Assembly (NCBI GenBank): GCA_023974075.1 | Contig: CM043792.1 | Span: forward strand, 18,009,373-18,073,372 | Length of the DNA: 64,000 nucleotides | DNA from: Chaenocephalus aceratus | Lineage: Eukaryota; Chordata; Actinopteri; Perciformes; Channichthyidae | Direction: 5' to 3' | In this document: piece by piece, positions 1 through 14,275 of the stretch | How positions within the stretch are numbered: position 1 is the first letter of the stretch | How the letters are laid out: every line of letters begins with the position of its first letter | Position numbers and translations under genes: made by a program | Notes under the pieces: generated by a model | Told to the model about the DNA's origin: nothing | Seen by the model: only the letters and a program-made list of their open reading frames with translations | The model's database searches: none

Positions 1-3000
1 TACAGTATTTAAAAGATAGTTAACACTCTACCTAATAGACCTACAAACATCATTTTGACTCAAACGTGTTCATATAAGTCTGTCTCTATAATTAAAGTAT
101 CATGGGCTGAAAGTGTCTCTAACACCCCCATATCCACCCCCCCCTTCCAAAGTATACTTGCCATTTCCTCATATTGGTACAGACCAATACCCCTCCTTCC
201 CTCCCCCAGATCCTTACACCATTTGGTACTCACCTAGATCAAAGTCCTGCGCACATCTGTTCCGCTTGCTGCTGCCATGACTGGCCAGCTGGCCTCTGTC
301 CATCAGGTCTCTCTGTCTGTAGGTGTGTCAGTGCTGCATGTCTGTCCAAAGCCGGAGCTTCTTGGCAAGCTGCAAACGCAAACAGCGGAAATAATCAACA
401 AGACTCTAGTTGTGAGAGCGAGAGTGGGAGTGAGCCAGTGCCTTATCATATTCTTGCAAGAGACTCCTTGTCAAGTTGACTGTTTGTGTGCACATCTGCT
501 ATGTAGGAGACTTGAATGCAGAACGTTTTTTAAGATGGAGTGCGCGTGTGACAAGATATTACAGAGACACATTTTTTAGGTGGCGAGGTTTGCACAGCGA
601 AGTGGAACAAAGTGGAACAGGGGCCTTCCCTACGCAATTACCCCCCCAGCATTAAAACACTAATCCCAACACACTGTATCTGGACTGTATCCAAACAGCA
701 AACTAAGCTGAGCCACAGGTGTTAACACAGCCACGAAGCAACGCAATCTCATTTCAACAAATCAGACGATGGTGTTTATAGTAATACGATTTAAAGCAGG
801 CTTAATGCCTCTTTAATACTTCTTGGGTTCTATTTACGCTGACCCATAAATATGGATAAAAATCTTTGTGGATATAATTCAGATGTATACGCTGCATTTT
901 AATGTGATGTATTAAGGTCCAGCTGATAAACAAATAACAGTACAACCGTCTGACAGAACAGACCCACTCACAATTTCTATTAACTTCCAAATATCAGCTA
1001 CCTAGATAAATATGACTGCTGACTCATACTCTAAATGCCTATCAACCAACCAGGCCAACAGGATTTAATAGAACCATTTATTCTAGAAAGGTCTGTTGAT
1101 GGTAAACAAAATGCCCAAGGCTTAACGGCCAAAGTGATGCTCGCTGGGCTCATAATACAGCCGACCCATAAACATTTCTGACATTTAAAGATTACAAGTA
1201 AAAAATAGCTGGCTGATTTGAGTCAATTGTCTTTTATTCCCAGCACATAAGTAGCGTTTTAAATCAGGCTTGAATGACTTGAAATGTTCGCAATAGCTAC
1301 AGAAAGTTGCCTCAGAAGTAAAAATTACTTCTCTAACTAACTGTCACTAAACATTTGGCTAGATCTTTTAAACAGAAAAAAAGGCTACACTCCGGCTCTT
1401 TGTATTCATGACCAGTATCCAAACTGCCTGTGGGCTTTTACCTCAGGAGATGATCTACATGAACGAATGACATATCTTAAGAGCCACATGTTTACACATA
1501 CATACCAATGAAATGTCAATCATATGCATAATACAGAGGTTGAGTCCTGAGAGAAATTTCAAAAAGGGAGCCTGTGTCTCTAATATGTGTGTGGTTCTAG
1601 CAGCGTCCAATCAATATTTTACTGAAATGAATATGTGACCACGACTCAACAAAGCAGGTGTTCACTCCAAACATGATAAAAAAAATAGATGCAACCTGGA
1701 TCAATATGCCCCCGTTTTGAAAATCAATTTAATACCAACCTAGTTTTATAAGACAGGCAACAGGCAAAGGGGGGGGAGGCTGACATTCCTGTCTAACACC
1801 CCTTTAGTACGTTTTTGTATTGCTTTTGATTTATTAGATTTAGCTGCAAAAGTTGAGACAGTGACTTGACTTCATAATACAGAATGCAGTATGTAGAGTA
1901 TTGTACCATGGCTAAAGGAACTACTGGATATTCACAGAAAACTGTACACCTTTTAGAAAAGCTTTCTACATTAAAACATGTCAAGCTATGACATTTCAGC
2001 TTATTGCCGTGTTTACTTGGATTGCATGATATCACCAATGTTGACACTCTTGGTTTATTGATAGATTAATGGCGAAAACAGAAGTTAAGTTGCCATCTAT
2101 TATGATATTCTTAAGGCAACCGCTTTCAGTGAAAATAAACAGGAAAAGCTCTAAAAACCAACTGTTAGCTGCTCTGGACTAAATGGCAGCCAGAGAGTTT
2201 GCTACCAGCAGGTGAACAAAGTGGAATATTAATAAGCTAAAGAGACACATTCTCCACAGAGGTTGGTGGAGAAAATATAATAATAAGTCTGTGTTGTGTT
2301 CACAGCTTGTTTGTGCTGCCCCCAAGTGGATAACAAATCTGTTATGCAAAAGGAAAAGATATTCTACACTATCACATCTGTGTGCTATAAAACTATTATG
2401 ATATGACAAGCCCAGTAAAACAATGTACTGATCTTTAACTTCTTCTTCCCTCAATGTTTTATTTTGTAACTAAATATGGTCATCATTATTGAGGACTATA
2501 CTTTTTGTGTTCAATATTTACAACAGCGAGAGGTGTGATACCGAGTTGTGACCACAGGAAATGAGGTATGACCTGTTGCTTGTAACAGCCCCATCCAAAG
2601 TTGAGATAAGCAGGATGGGCCCAGGCCTTCATGCCCTTTCTGTCTTCTCTGTCCCGTGTAGTTTGCCCTCCTGTGTCTCTGGCAGTCCCAAGTGGTCAGT
2701 TAAGACGAAGACAGATGACAATACACAATCTAACCAGTCATGCCACCAAGGCCCTGACATGTTGACACCAGCAATGTCTCTGAGCATCATGAGACACCAT
2801 GGTCCGTCTGGGAAATAAAAAAATAAAAAAGGAGGATGGAGCTGTGAGACAGGGAGGTGGGAAACTACATTTCACAAGCATGGAAAATAGAAAGAAAAAA
2901 AATAGCCCAAGAGACAGAGAGGGGGAGAGGTAGAATGAAAGATAGGTTGATGTACAACAGGCTGATGAAATAGAGCGAGAAAGACAGAGGGATAAAGGAG

Positions 3001-6000
3001 TGGAACAGCAGCTCAAACAATAGTCAAGAAATACAGGGAGAAAAAACAAGAGACTCGCTGAAGGGATAGAAGACAAATCATTCAGAGGGCAGAGAGGAAC
3101 ACGGAGAGATGGGGGTAGCCCGAAAAATAAATAAAAAATGTCAGACTAAATTCTCTCTCAAAAAGAGAGGAGAATTAAGGTGGAAGAAGGATTGCTCCTC
3201 TACGTCTCACCGCTCCTAAAACCTGCTCAGACTTAAAAAGACCAATATGTAAAACGGAACAAAACGCCAGGGGGGTTACATCAAGCGGTTCACTAGATTC
3301 AAAAAGAGCCACAGAGGGAGAATAACTGACACAATTAAGAGCATAACTGTCATCACAGCCAATCAACCCACCGCCCACACACCCTCACTGAGCAATAGAC
3401 CCATGATGAGGAGGGCTGCTAATTCCCCCTAGCAGCACTGACTACTAATAGTGAACACCAGATACATTAAAGGCCTACAGGCTACAGCTTCCTAATGCAA
3501 CAGAAAACATGAGACACATGTAGAGAATCTCTCCATCACAACACGTTCCTGCCTCGTTTGCATTCTGAGAGAAAGGCTGACATTTAAATATAATCCTGCT
3601 GACATGCAAATTAGGTGAAGCCAATTCCACATGTGCATCAGAAACAAGAGAGTGATGTGTGAATCTGAAACCAATCACAGGTGGATGCATACCCTCGCTC
3701 AATAAAATACAAACTAAATGTAATGAGCTCTCAAGCTCCTTCACGGTGACATTTCCCCTTGCATTTCTCCATATTTTACAACTATCTCCATATCTCTTTC
3801 TCCCCATACTAGTGCCTGCCCCCCCACTCCACCTCCCCTGGCTCGGATTTCCATTTTAAATCCACTTCTCTGCCTCTATCTTTTTCTCCCTCCATCCAAA
3901 ACAACAGCTATTCCAGAAAGAGGGCCATCAATCTTCTTCAATGAGACCAGAGTGCGAGGGAGTGCCAAGGCTAGAGCAGATTACTATCTCTCCTTACCAC
4001 CACTCAACACTAGATAACATATAGAAGGAGAGGATGAGCAGGCGGGGAGGCACGGAGGGTCGACAGCAAGTCAAAGAAACAATCTGAAATAGCAGGCGGA
4101 CACATTAGATCTTAAAAACCTCAAACTTCAACCCCTGTCAACGGCGGAGAATGTTAAGTAAAAAATGAAGAGCAGCTGAATTTAAAAACTCTAATCCTAA
4201 CTGGCAACTCTGAACATGACACATGATTTATTTCCAAAGAGAGCCTCGCCTATGGAAGACAGGAGCACAATTCAGCTTTCATCTCCTGTAAACAGCTGCC
4301 TTTGAAGGAGGATTTGAATTCAATGGTCCTTTTTATCATTATAAATTATTCAAATGGTCAATACATCTTTTGATTGCCTTGATATTTCATTTGTCACAGA
4401 AATTATTTGAAAATCCACTTCACTATACCAAAGTCCAACATGCCCTCTTGGAATTGCATTTAAGAAACAAGCAAATATTTTGTCTTGACATTTGATTTAA
4501 TGTTAGGGTTTGACAGAATTTTGTCATAACTGCCTATTGATTTGATAAATAATCAATCTTTTATTCAGCCAAGAAGGCCGAAACAAGACTAATTCTGAGT
4601 ATAACTGGGTCACAAGCCAAGTTTAGCTACAAGTGCTCTCTGCAGCCAGTGTCTGTTTGGGTGGATAAAGAGAACTGGATACAGCGCTAAAAGTTGCTCG
4701 GTGGCGCATGAAGTCAGGATCGCTCGAGTTTCAAGTATACGATTAATCCGATCTTCCCTGAATCTTAGGGCGGTCACATAAAGCAAACACACTTGCATTT
4801 TCCTTAAACTCCGCCTCCCAGCTGCAACACCTCGGCCAGTCTTGGCCCAAGTCAATGGAGGAAGAGGAACAATTTGAAAGACATTAAATAATGCGTACTG
4901 AAATTAAGTTTTAAGAGTCGCATATATATTGCTGTTTCAAGTCCAGCACAGACAACGTTACAAGGTGTGGTCTGGAAAGGTGCCAATTCACTTCTTTTAG
5001 CAGGGCAATGCATGAGTAAACAGAAAAGAGATAGGATGAAGAAGAAGCAGCTAATGTTTAAATAAGTAAAAATAGACTCCAAGGAAATAGTTTGACCTTT
5101 TGAGAATAGGTCTAATAGAACGTTTTACAACCATAAACCCGCAGCTTTGTGATTTTTAAAGAGTTAAACATGTGCTAAGGTGTTTGGATGTGTGTGTGAC
5201 GCAGTGTTGACCCTCACAAAAGGTGGCAAAGCCAGAGCCGTGGCTTTTCAGCTGAGGAGGGGTTTTTAACGAGCCGCATCATCGCCCTGTGTTGCAGTTG
5301 ATATAATCCATACACACAGAGGCACACACACATGCAGGCACGTGCACACACACACAGTGCAACACATCAGTAAATCCAAAACCCAATGTGAGCTTGTACT
5401 GAGGAAAGCCCATGAGTGAAAACTTTGTGATACATGAGAAAGTGCGGAGGAGAGATTTTGCATGGAATTTCTTTCTTTCACAGCAAAGGCTCTGTGATCT
5501 CGTATTACTTATAGAACATCTTCTCAAGCAACAATGTTCAATCCAAGGACACAACTAGACCATCAAGCCAGCTCTGACAGCTACATCCACAATTGAACAT
5601 GATAGGACTAATCGCTATGCAGCTTTCTCACTGAGTACAACCTGGGAGAGTTTTGTCAGACATAATACACTCTCCTTGCATTGTCACAGCTCTGTTGATG
5701 AGGAAGGTTAAACTTAGAGCTGTCTGTAGAGCTGTCCCTTTGCAGCAGCAGGCTCTGACTGGGGATCAGCGTAGTGTGGCTTCTGTTGGGCCTTTGGGCC
5801 ACGAAGTGACGAGAAAGAGGAGGCAGAGGTGGGGGGGGCTCAGTCTAGCGCTAAAGACTTTGACACTAACATAATCACTGATAATTGATTTGCCTGGTAA
5901 GGAAGGTGTAACATTAAAAGATAAAAAAAGAGCAGCAATGGTGTCAGCACAGCGTCAGGGTTTATGTGATCTGATGGGGCCGACACTGCCTGTCACACGC

Positions 6001-7600
6001 CGGCTGATCACACAAGAAGGGACGGACACATATCATCCAATCAGCCCTGGACCGACTCAAAGGGGCTTTGATCAGCAGCGGGCCAAGGGAAGCAAGGGGG
6101 GAAGCCAAGGACGAAGGAGAGACCGAGGAAGAGGTCTTAAAGAAGACAGGCGTCCTCGCTGTTACAGGACGACCCTGAGAAGACTCATGAGTCAGATACA
6201 GTGACAATACAATGAGCAAAGGATCAAACAACATATTGACCCTAAAGTGGGTGATAACCATGCCTAGAGTGACAATAATACATACACGCAAATTTTATTC
6301 ATTTTAACCATTTTTATTTCGACTGATATGAGATGCTTCAATTCTATTTTGTATTTAGTTAACGCAGTTTTACTGACACAAAGACTATATTCTTTTGAAC
6401 ACTGAACTAAAGCTAAAGTGGTTAAAGTGAATCTGTAATTATTTTGATGGCCAATCATTTGATGTGTTCATTTATCAAGCAGTGTTGCCAAACATTACTT
6501 GGTTCCGACTTCTAAAGAATGAAAATGTGATTTATTTTTCTTTGATCACTGAAAATCGAAGGTCTTTGGGTTTTAGACAATTGTTAGAACAAAAGAAGAT
6601 GGCACCTTGTCTTTAAGGAAAAGAAAATTGGCTTGTTCTAACATTTAATAAACTAAATAAACTAAAGAGTAAAACACAATAAATCATGACATTGAATTGC
6701 AAACAAAAAAAATTGCTGAGAGCGGAGCAACTATTATGTGTTTAATTTAGCTTTAGTTGGTTGGCTTTTATTAGTAGACTATAAACAAATTAAAATGGAG
6801 TAAAAAGCTGCAAAATAGCCTTTACAAAATACTAAGAAATTAATCAATTGTTTGTCAGCTCTACATTTGCTTTGCACTTGCCTTAATCAAAATAGAGCAT
6901 AACTGGCAGCTGATATTGCAGTTACACTCTGCCTAATGTTATTCTTATTAGCTTATAATGAAATGAGTGACTACAACAGTACTAAGACCTTTTATGTTAT
7001 AGTGTAACTAAACACATTGTTAACTTGCTGCACCTGTGATTTTAACAGACCCCTGTTTCTTAACATGGCATAACATGGAGTGCCAACTCTACTCACCCTC
7101 ACAGCTTTGTTATTAACATGTAATGGAGACCATGAGGTAAGTCTAGTAGCGGTGACTGGGGTGTGCCTATCTGCTGAGTGAACTGATGAAGACGGAGGGC
7201 TCCCTGTAGCCTTACAGTCAGAGCGCTGATAAATGTGCCAACCTCCACCCTTTCCCCAACTGCAGGAAGGTTGTGAGTGTGCATGAGAATAAGCATGGAC
7301 GCCCGCTAGACTGGAACTGACAATATTAAACGGCAGTGCCACAGTTTTCATGAATACAGGGAGGCCACTGGAACCGAGGGGCAGGAAGGCCTCTTTTATG
7401 TCACCGACTACACATTAAAGGAGCCAGTCAGACTATCTGTCCTCCTACACAGCACCTATACACCTACCGAATCAAAGGTTGCTGAGCACAAGCAGCATGA
7501 GACAGACAGACAAACACACATTGCAAAAGACAAACGCGCACAACATCATGTCGAAATAAATGGCTGGTACGAGATAAAAGATTCTACAGATGTTTAAGTG
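1..7600. other. gene-free AT-rich DNA
   Basis: No recognisable coding exon, RNA gene or full transposon was seen on either strand. The open frames are short, lack family motifs and have no consistent splice-site support. A purine-rich (A/G) low-complexity tract lies at about 2,815-3,175. It could be intergenic DNA or intron of a gene outside the window; the sequence does not decide. Confidence 0.6.
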
Positions 7601-7639
7601 AACCATAGGAGCTCCTTCAGAGGTAGACTGCAGGGCTCG

Positions 7640-7945
7640 GATATCTCACAGAAGAGCAAGGGAAGAAAAATAAAAGAGGGTGTAATGACAAATAAGAGGG
7701 GGGGAAAGGGGAGCAGCAAAAGCCAGAGGCGGCAGATGGAGAGAGAAGGAAGACTGGGATGAAGAGTGAGTTAGAACATGCAAATAAGAGCCTGATGAGC
7801 AAAACAGGGAGTAGGGAAGAGCAAGTGAGAGATTATAGGGACTGTTGGAAGAGAATCTGAAGAGCAGAACAAAGCTGACAATAAAAAAAAGTTTGAAGGG
7901 GAGGGGTTGAGAGAACAGAAGGAAATGGCAACGCATGAGAGATGA
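7640..7945. repeat. purine-rich low-complexity tract
   Basis: The plus strand is dominated by A and G in irregular GAGA/GGAA runs for about 300 bases. Open frames on the opposite strand are rich in Phe, Ser, Leu and Pro only because of this composition, so they are not called as genes. Confidence 0.6.
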
Positions 7946-8202
7946 CAAGCAAGCGTCATGCACCCTTTTGCTGCTAAAATGGATGGCATGCTTTCTCATA
8001 ATGTCCTTCAAAAAGTAGTGCTTGAGGCTGTAGACTTGACAGCACAATATGTCTCAAGAAACAAAAATGCAGGATACAGAGAAAATGAAAAGATGAAGAG
8101 TGGTACGAAGAAGGATGGAGAGGTAGAACAAGAGGATGGAGACGATCCCCAGAGAGGCAGCCTATGGCATCTGTTTGTCACAAGTTACATCCGCAGGGAG
8201 AA

Positions 8203-8225
8203 GGGGGGGGGGGGGGGGGGGGGGG
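8203..8225. repeat. poly-G run (23 G)
   Basis: An uninterrupted G homopolymer of 23 bases. Its length may be inexact because such runs are prone to sequencing and assembly error. Confidence 0.85.
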
Positions 8226-11200
8226 AGTAAACTGTAAACTGAAAAGGTAGCTCTTCTTCTCAATTTTGAAGTACCCGGCTGTCCTCCACCAACAGCTGGA
8301 GGCTAAACTTAAGCTCCACCAACACCCACCAGGGACAGAGGAGAGGCCTTGGGAAGGGGGTCATCTACAATCACAAACCAGATAGAAAATACAGAGACTC
8401 ACATCTGCATCATTAGCAGAGCTGCCAAAAGCCCCCTGATGTCTAGCCACAATCACATCCCTCAGACATGTGGCCACCACAGTGACTGTGTGTGCACGCA
8501 AACATCCTCTGCACAATCGCCATAGAGCAATGTCAGCCTCCTCTTCATGAATATTCATATGCCTCATTAACACTCAAGTGGGTAGACACAGCATATTGCA
8601 TGAGACTCCCGTTACTTGGAGAGAGAGATGAGGGAACGAGAGGAAAGGGGGAAGAAGAGATGGGACACATGGCGGCTGTGGAGAAAGCAAAAGGGGAAAA
8701 GATACCAAGTAAGAGGAGAAGCCTTCTTTTCTTGCCAGCAAACTTTTTTTTGAATCTCAAGAGGAGAGAAGGAGGAAATGTCCTATATTGTTCCGGGAGC
8801 TGCCTCCTGTCGCTTTCCCTTATAAAGCCTGACTAGGGCAATATGAGAGCAGCGTCAGCAGCAGGGAGAGCACAGCGGGAGCGCAGGGTGGGAATTACAG
8901 ACCATTTTACACTGCAAATCCTCCAGCAATAAAAGCTTTAAAACAGCTGCAATTTCTCCTGTTATGTCTGGCTGTTCACAATAACTGCTAAACTGTAGGG
9001 GATATGTGTGAATACAAGCTGTAGTCAAACAAACAGTCATGCAACCCCCGTCCTTGTTTGGTAACAAAACACACCGGCACAGACATACAAAGCCCGGCTG
9101 TCTCATATGCAGACACTGCTTCAGTCAGTCCACTCACTCAGACTGGGCTCTGTGAGGCACTTGCCAGCAGACACATGCAGACAGATACCACACATAGAGA
9201 GAGGATTATTTTCTCTTTATGTTGTAATGCCAGTGAATCTCTTCACAGGAACTGCCAACATGGGAAATCTCCCATCCTGCAGCTGTGTCCTCAGAGGGAC
9301 ACTGGAAACTGCAGAGACAGAGGACTATTTCCTTGACTTTTTCACTGTGACTTTGGTGATAGAAACAGCCGGCCACTCAGGGAGGAATAGATGACACAAA
9401 ATGGGGACATGCCCAAAATGTTGCCCCACCAGAGTCACTGCAGTCCTTCAAAAGGGCACCGACCAACCCGGGGTACTATAATTGGACCCGGTATCTGGAA
9501 ATCAATACTGCTGCTTACATCAGGGGCCAACACTAAAGCTATTTCATATTCCACCTTCTTCACACAATTTCTGACAAAAAAACACCCTTCAATTTCAGAA
9601 CAGTATGAACTATCGATTTCACAGCCATGATTCTATCTCTCACTCGGCCCCCCCCCCCTATCCTCTCTCTTTTCCAGTCCCCTACCGATGACACGCAACC
9701 CCTTTACCAAGCAACGATTTCTATTGAAGGTGAGGAAGGTGGACTGGTTTTTAGCTGGCCACTTCATACTTGGAAACCATTTTAAACTCTCATAAGTGGC
9801 TTTATCTCACATTATTTGTATGGGACAATTCCATCAACAAGAGGAGTTTCATTGATCATGAGGGAAACTATGTCTATGTCTATTCAAATGACAAAGGTGA
9901 AGGCTGCAGACACTATACCCTTTTTAGATACATTTTAAGAACTGCAATAAGGTATTCTGCATATATTATTGTTGATCAACTAGTAAACTTATCAGCACCG
10001 TTTTTATTATATTATGAAATTAGATATTACCGACTAAAGAGGCCCTTATAGTCAATATAAACAAAACATGGAATGAAATGTTAGAAATCACCCCATCACA
10101 GAATAGTATGACCGGCCAATTTTAATCAGAACACTACAAGCATTCATGTATAATTAATTGAGACTCTCTTGACTTTTGGAAATAATACATTATTACCACT
10201 GGCTTCAACATTATACCTAAAATAGAATCCTTCTCAAATGCCAAATCAGACAATACTTCAGCCATGACAGAGCTGGATCTGGTAATCAAACCATTAGGAT
10301 GGGTCTCCATTTTCCAGGCTTAAATGCCAGTTAATATCACCAGAATTGAATCTGACTTTTGGGCAGTGACACTTTTAACCAACTGTGTTGTCATTCATTC
10401 ATATTCAGATGGCTTTCCTGGGTCACGAGGCCTGGCAGAGACCGGGGACCTGACCAGTTCAGATCACAGGTCCAAACTCAGCATGCATGCATGATTTAAA
10501 TACATCTAAATGGCAGATGGCGAGAGCTGGCTCGTGTCTAGCTCCGGGACAGAAGCAGCGATGCAGGGGAAGCAGAGGATGAGGCTGCGTATGAGTGAGA
10601 AATGGCTTTGCTTGTCTTTAAGATGACTTTTCCTCTTAAAACATCACTTCATCTGTGTCACTTCTGCTGCCAACTTGTTATTGTAAAATAGGAAAGCTGG
10701 AAACCCATTGGATGCCGGCACTGTCTGCATCAGTCACACACTGACTCACACATACACACAGAAAATACATTTCATCCTCCATATTCGAAACAGCCAATAG
10801 CACTGGCAGGCATTTGCGACCCCAATCCATATTTCAATTTCCCTCCTCTCATGCAAACTAATTCAATACTTGTTGCCTTCCCTCACAAGCGATCGGCAAT
10901 GTGAGAAATGAGCTTCTTCTCAGGTTGAATCTATAAAAAGGCTCAATCAAAGGCATTTTTTAGTGGGCTTCTGCCTATATCAATTATGTCTTATGCCTGC
11001 ACACGGGAAGATTCTTGAAAGTAGCACAAAAGGATGGAAAATCTGCTTTGCAACATTCTACCAACACTGTAATCAAATCACAATCACTTTCTATCATATT
11101 TTCTGAATGCATTCAGCCCGAATTAGCCACATTTAAAACTCGTATTTTAAATCACACACTGTCACTGCTTTATGTCAAGAGCACTTGTGTTTTTAAACCA

Positions 11201-13250
11201 TTTAGAAAAGCATTAGGCTAACAGCGAGATGTGAGTCAACTGAGTATTTAAAATATGATATGCTCAATGTTGAACTTTAAAGTGGATATTAGGTTTAAAC
11301 AAGAATTGGATACCTTTTTCACACAAACATTCATCAATTTATGTATGTGAACTCCTGAAAGAACCTCAAAAAGCCAGACAGAGAAATAGACTTTGGAGAC
11401 ATCAGCTAACATTTTGGGGAATGAAGCCAGACTGCCCATAGTGACAAGTACAACTTGGAGGAATTTAAGGATCTTCTCCTAATCAGGCTTATAAATATGA
11501 AAAAAACTTGACTAGACTTCGTATGATGGATTTTACTCTGACGGAGGAAAGATTTCATTGACTTTCCACTCAGTAACAGTCACATGTTTTAAGAAGCTGT
11601 ACACTGTAACGACTTAGAAATAAAAATGTATGTTGACAACCTCCTTTACTGAAGCAATGTAGTAAGTCTCCAAAAGCACACAGCTTAATAGCTGTTACAG
11701 TTGTTCTTACATTCACTGGCAATGCATTCAGCAGTAGAATGCTGGAGATATGAGCAAGTTTTTCTGCCGAGAGTATTGATTTGTGTTTCTGTTGCTGCTC
11801 TGGCCACCACAGTGCTAGATGTAAATTACTCCTCTCCAGGATTGAACATACTATTTTGTGGGTAATGTTGTTCTTGTATCGCATAACTGGACAAGTGCAT
11901 TTTTTGAACACAACCCTGTTGAAGAATGTCAATAAATAATCCTTGAATCTTTGAAGTATTTACACGCCCACACTTATTTAATGTTGTTGAAACAGGAAAA
12001 GATGAGTAACAGCTGCTGCAACTCAGGTGCCTGGCTTAACTTTTCCTATCAACTCTTTGGCCATGTAAAGGGAGAAATACGCAAAGTAATAGCGACACAT
12101 TTAGAGGCTTAAAAGAGGACAGCTTTACGATGCCTGTGCAGGCCTCTATGACTCCATTCCTGTCAGATACTATTAGCTTGGCCTCCACAGTGTGTTTCGA
12201 TTGGCTCATGGCCTATTCCCAGCAGTTACAGAAGCACCTGCCGTAAATAAACCAAATGGCTGCATCTTGTAGTGTATGAAGGGGGGGCGGCTGGGCACTT
12301 GTGTGTAAAGAACATCTGACAGAGTGGTTGAATAGTTTAATATACAGCAGCAGCTGAATGGACACAGTCGACTACAGGGAGTGCTCGACACACATCAGCT
12401 TAAGAGTTTAAATTTGATTCGTGTTTAAAAAGAATTCAAGCAGCCAGGCGAGGAAAGCACTTCTAAATCAAGACAAGTGGCTTCATTACACTCCACACAC
12501 TCTCTTATAAACAAAAGTCTATCTACAAGCTGCCAGGTGGAAGTGGAAGGAAAGGCCACCTGTCTAATAACTGTTTTTGATGCTCACAGCTCAGCAATAT
12601 GAAATTGAGCATCTGGCCTGTCCCCTCCAAACTGATCTTGCTAACAGCATGCAGATCTGTGTTACCCTTATACAGAATTTACTTCACCCAAATAACCAAA
12701 AAACATAATTTTGTGTTCATTAATCCAACCCAAGTGTTTCTTTCAGTTTCACCAGAAAACTAGAATAATTAAACTATTTTTAAACCAAGATATGTGTTCC
12801 TTAAAAACAAAACACCCCAAGAGTGAAATAAATGGAATAATACTTTCTGGTAACAATTACTATAATGCAATGCATGACATGCCACTGGAATTAGTTGATT
12901 TCTTTGGCTTTCTATGGCTTTCTGAAAAACAATTTCCTTGTGCAGAAGAAAAACTGTTCTGCGAGCTCAGTCAACTGAAAGAAAAAGGCTGCTCACACAA
13001 TTAAATGAAAAATCAGCTACGTTGTACTTTGAATTTTAAATAAATAATACACAGAATACACGAAGAGTGCCTTAGTAAATAATCGATAGCTTAATTATCA
13101 TGAACAGTAGATATTTCATGCATATATGACTAAGAAATATTGAAATTACTTGTATTGTATTGATGTGTTGTGTACTGAGTGTATTCTAAATAAGAGTATT
13201 AGAATAAGAAGTAGGATATTTGCCTCCAACTAAGCTACTTCAAAAGTGTT
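8226..13250. other. gene-free stretch with possible conserved non-coding DNA
   Basis: No exon or RNA gene was recognised. Around 8,395-8,610 the sequence is of higher complexity and contains palindromic octamer-like ATGAATATTCAT followed by ATTA-type homeodomain cores. About 10,400-10,700 is also non-repetitive and of balanced composition. Both look like candidate regulatory elements, but without a comparison to other species this is only an impression. Confidence 0.45.
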
Positions 13251-13254
13251 AAAT

Positions 13255-13304
13255 ATAGTAGGCTACTTGAGTAAATGTACTCAGTTACTTTCTGCCATTG
13301 ATAA
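13255..13304 (-). mobile_element. hAT-type MITE end fragment
   Basis: On the minus strand this reads as a diverged form of the fish MITE end with AAAGTAACT then ACATTTACTCAAGTA. That motif is familiar from many teleost hAT-like MITEs. Only one end is present and no target-site duplication was found, so this is a relic recognised by resemblance. Confidence 0.5.
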
Positions 13305-13644
13305 TGCATCACTCTTCTTCTTTGCTTATTTTTGTAACCATCTTGTCGAGGTAATATTAGGAACTCTGTGCAGTACTTTTAGTGTCTACTGTAGTTGCAA
13401 CCTGTAGCTATCCTGCACTCCTTATGGAGATTATACAGTCTATCAGTCTATGATTGAGATGCAACAGAGCAGGTGGGGGGAAACATTTGGTCACTATTTT
13501 GCAGAATGCGAAGATAAAGCATCACATCTGCTCCTACACTGTGATCATAATATTGCATGTGTAGGCAGTAGCTTGGAGTTGCTACAGCAACACCAACATT
13601 TGGCCTAGCAACTGCTAAGCAAACCCAAGAAATATATGTATTTT

Positions 13645-13677
13645 CTATATATATATATATAATATATATATATATAT
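13645..13677. repeat. AT dinucleotide repeat
   Basis: A run of about 33 bases of alternating T and A with one phase shift in the middle. It could form a hairpin. Confidence 0.85.
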
Positions 13678-13727
13678 GGGAAATGATTTATTCAAAAATG
13701 ATATGCTACAGTACATAATCTGTGACG

Positions 13728-14030
13728 CATTTGTGTGTATTGTGTTTGTTTCCCGGGGAAACACTCACAAGAAACACTGGCTGTTGTTATGTCTGCTGTG
13801 ACGTTAAGTTGCCGCTTGTAATTATGCCTTTACAAGCTTAAAAGTTGTATTTATCATCTGAATTTGGCGAAACAAGTTTAATATTCAAAAAATTTGAAAT
13901 CAGATTAAAACAAACTTTCACGGACCCTACCGTGTTATCTATGATTGCTATACGCTTTTCATTCATAATTTCAGCGGGAGGGAGGGGGAGCAGCGCTGCA
14001 GAACAGCAGAGTGCGGGCTGACCGGTGTCT
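13728..14030 (+). repeat. dispersed repeat, copy A
   Basis: This stretch is closely similar to 46,308-46,615 on the same strand. Both carry TTTGTTTCCCGGGGAAA, then GCTGTGACGTTAAGTT, and then a GGGAGGGAGGGGG block followed by GCGCTGCAGAA. The family is unknown. At 46.3 kb it lies inside a TA-flanked element; here the ends of that element were not found. Both copies lie just left of a DIRS-type element. Confidence 0.75.
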
Positions 14031-14189
14031 GTGTTGACAGAGACAGGCTACAAGTGTCTTAGGTTCAAGTTAGACAACTAATGTCTGGGTTAGTGTTCAT
14101 GACTTCATGTTTATGTCATCTTAATGGTTAATCTCAATGCACACACATTTTCCGTGCTTTCCAATGGTTTAAAATAGTTTTATTCCCTA

Positions 14190-14272
14190 AATACACTGAA
14201 TCTGCGGCCCCCTGGTGGCCATTACATACATTATGTGGCCCCCACCACCATCCAAGTTGCCCATCCCTGGTC
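14190..14272 (-). mobile_element. hAT-like terminal fragment
   Basis: Read on the minus strand, the fragment starts CAGGGATGGGCAACTTGG and runs into GGGGGCCGCA, the style of a common fish hAT end. The other terminus and an 8-bp duplication were not found. It abuts the left inverted repeat of the DIRS-like element. Confidence 0.45.
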
Positions 14273-14275
14273 TAA

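Noticed and set aside
229..369. Minus-strand exon-like segment with a good acceptor (TTTGCAG) and donor (GTGAGT)
   Set aside because: All three frames contain stops before the donor and no protein family is recognisable. It could be a non-coding exon, but there is no supporting evidence.
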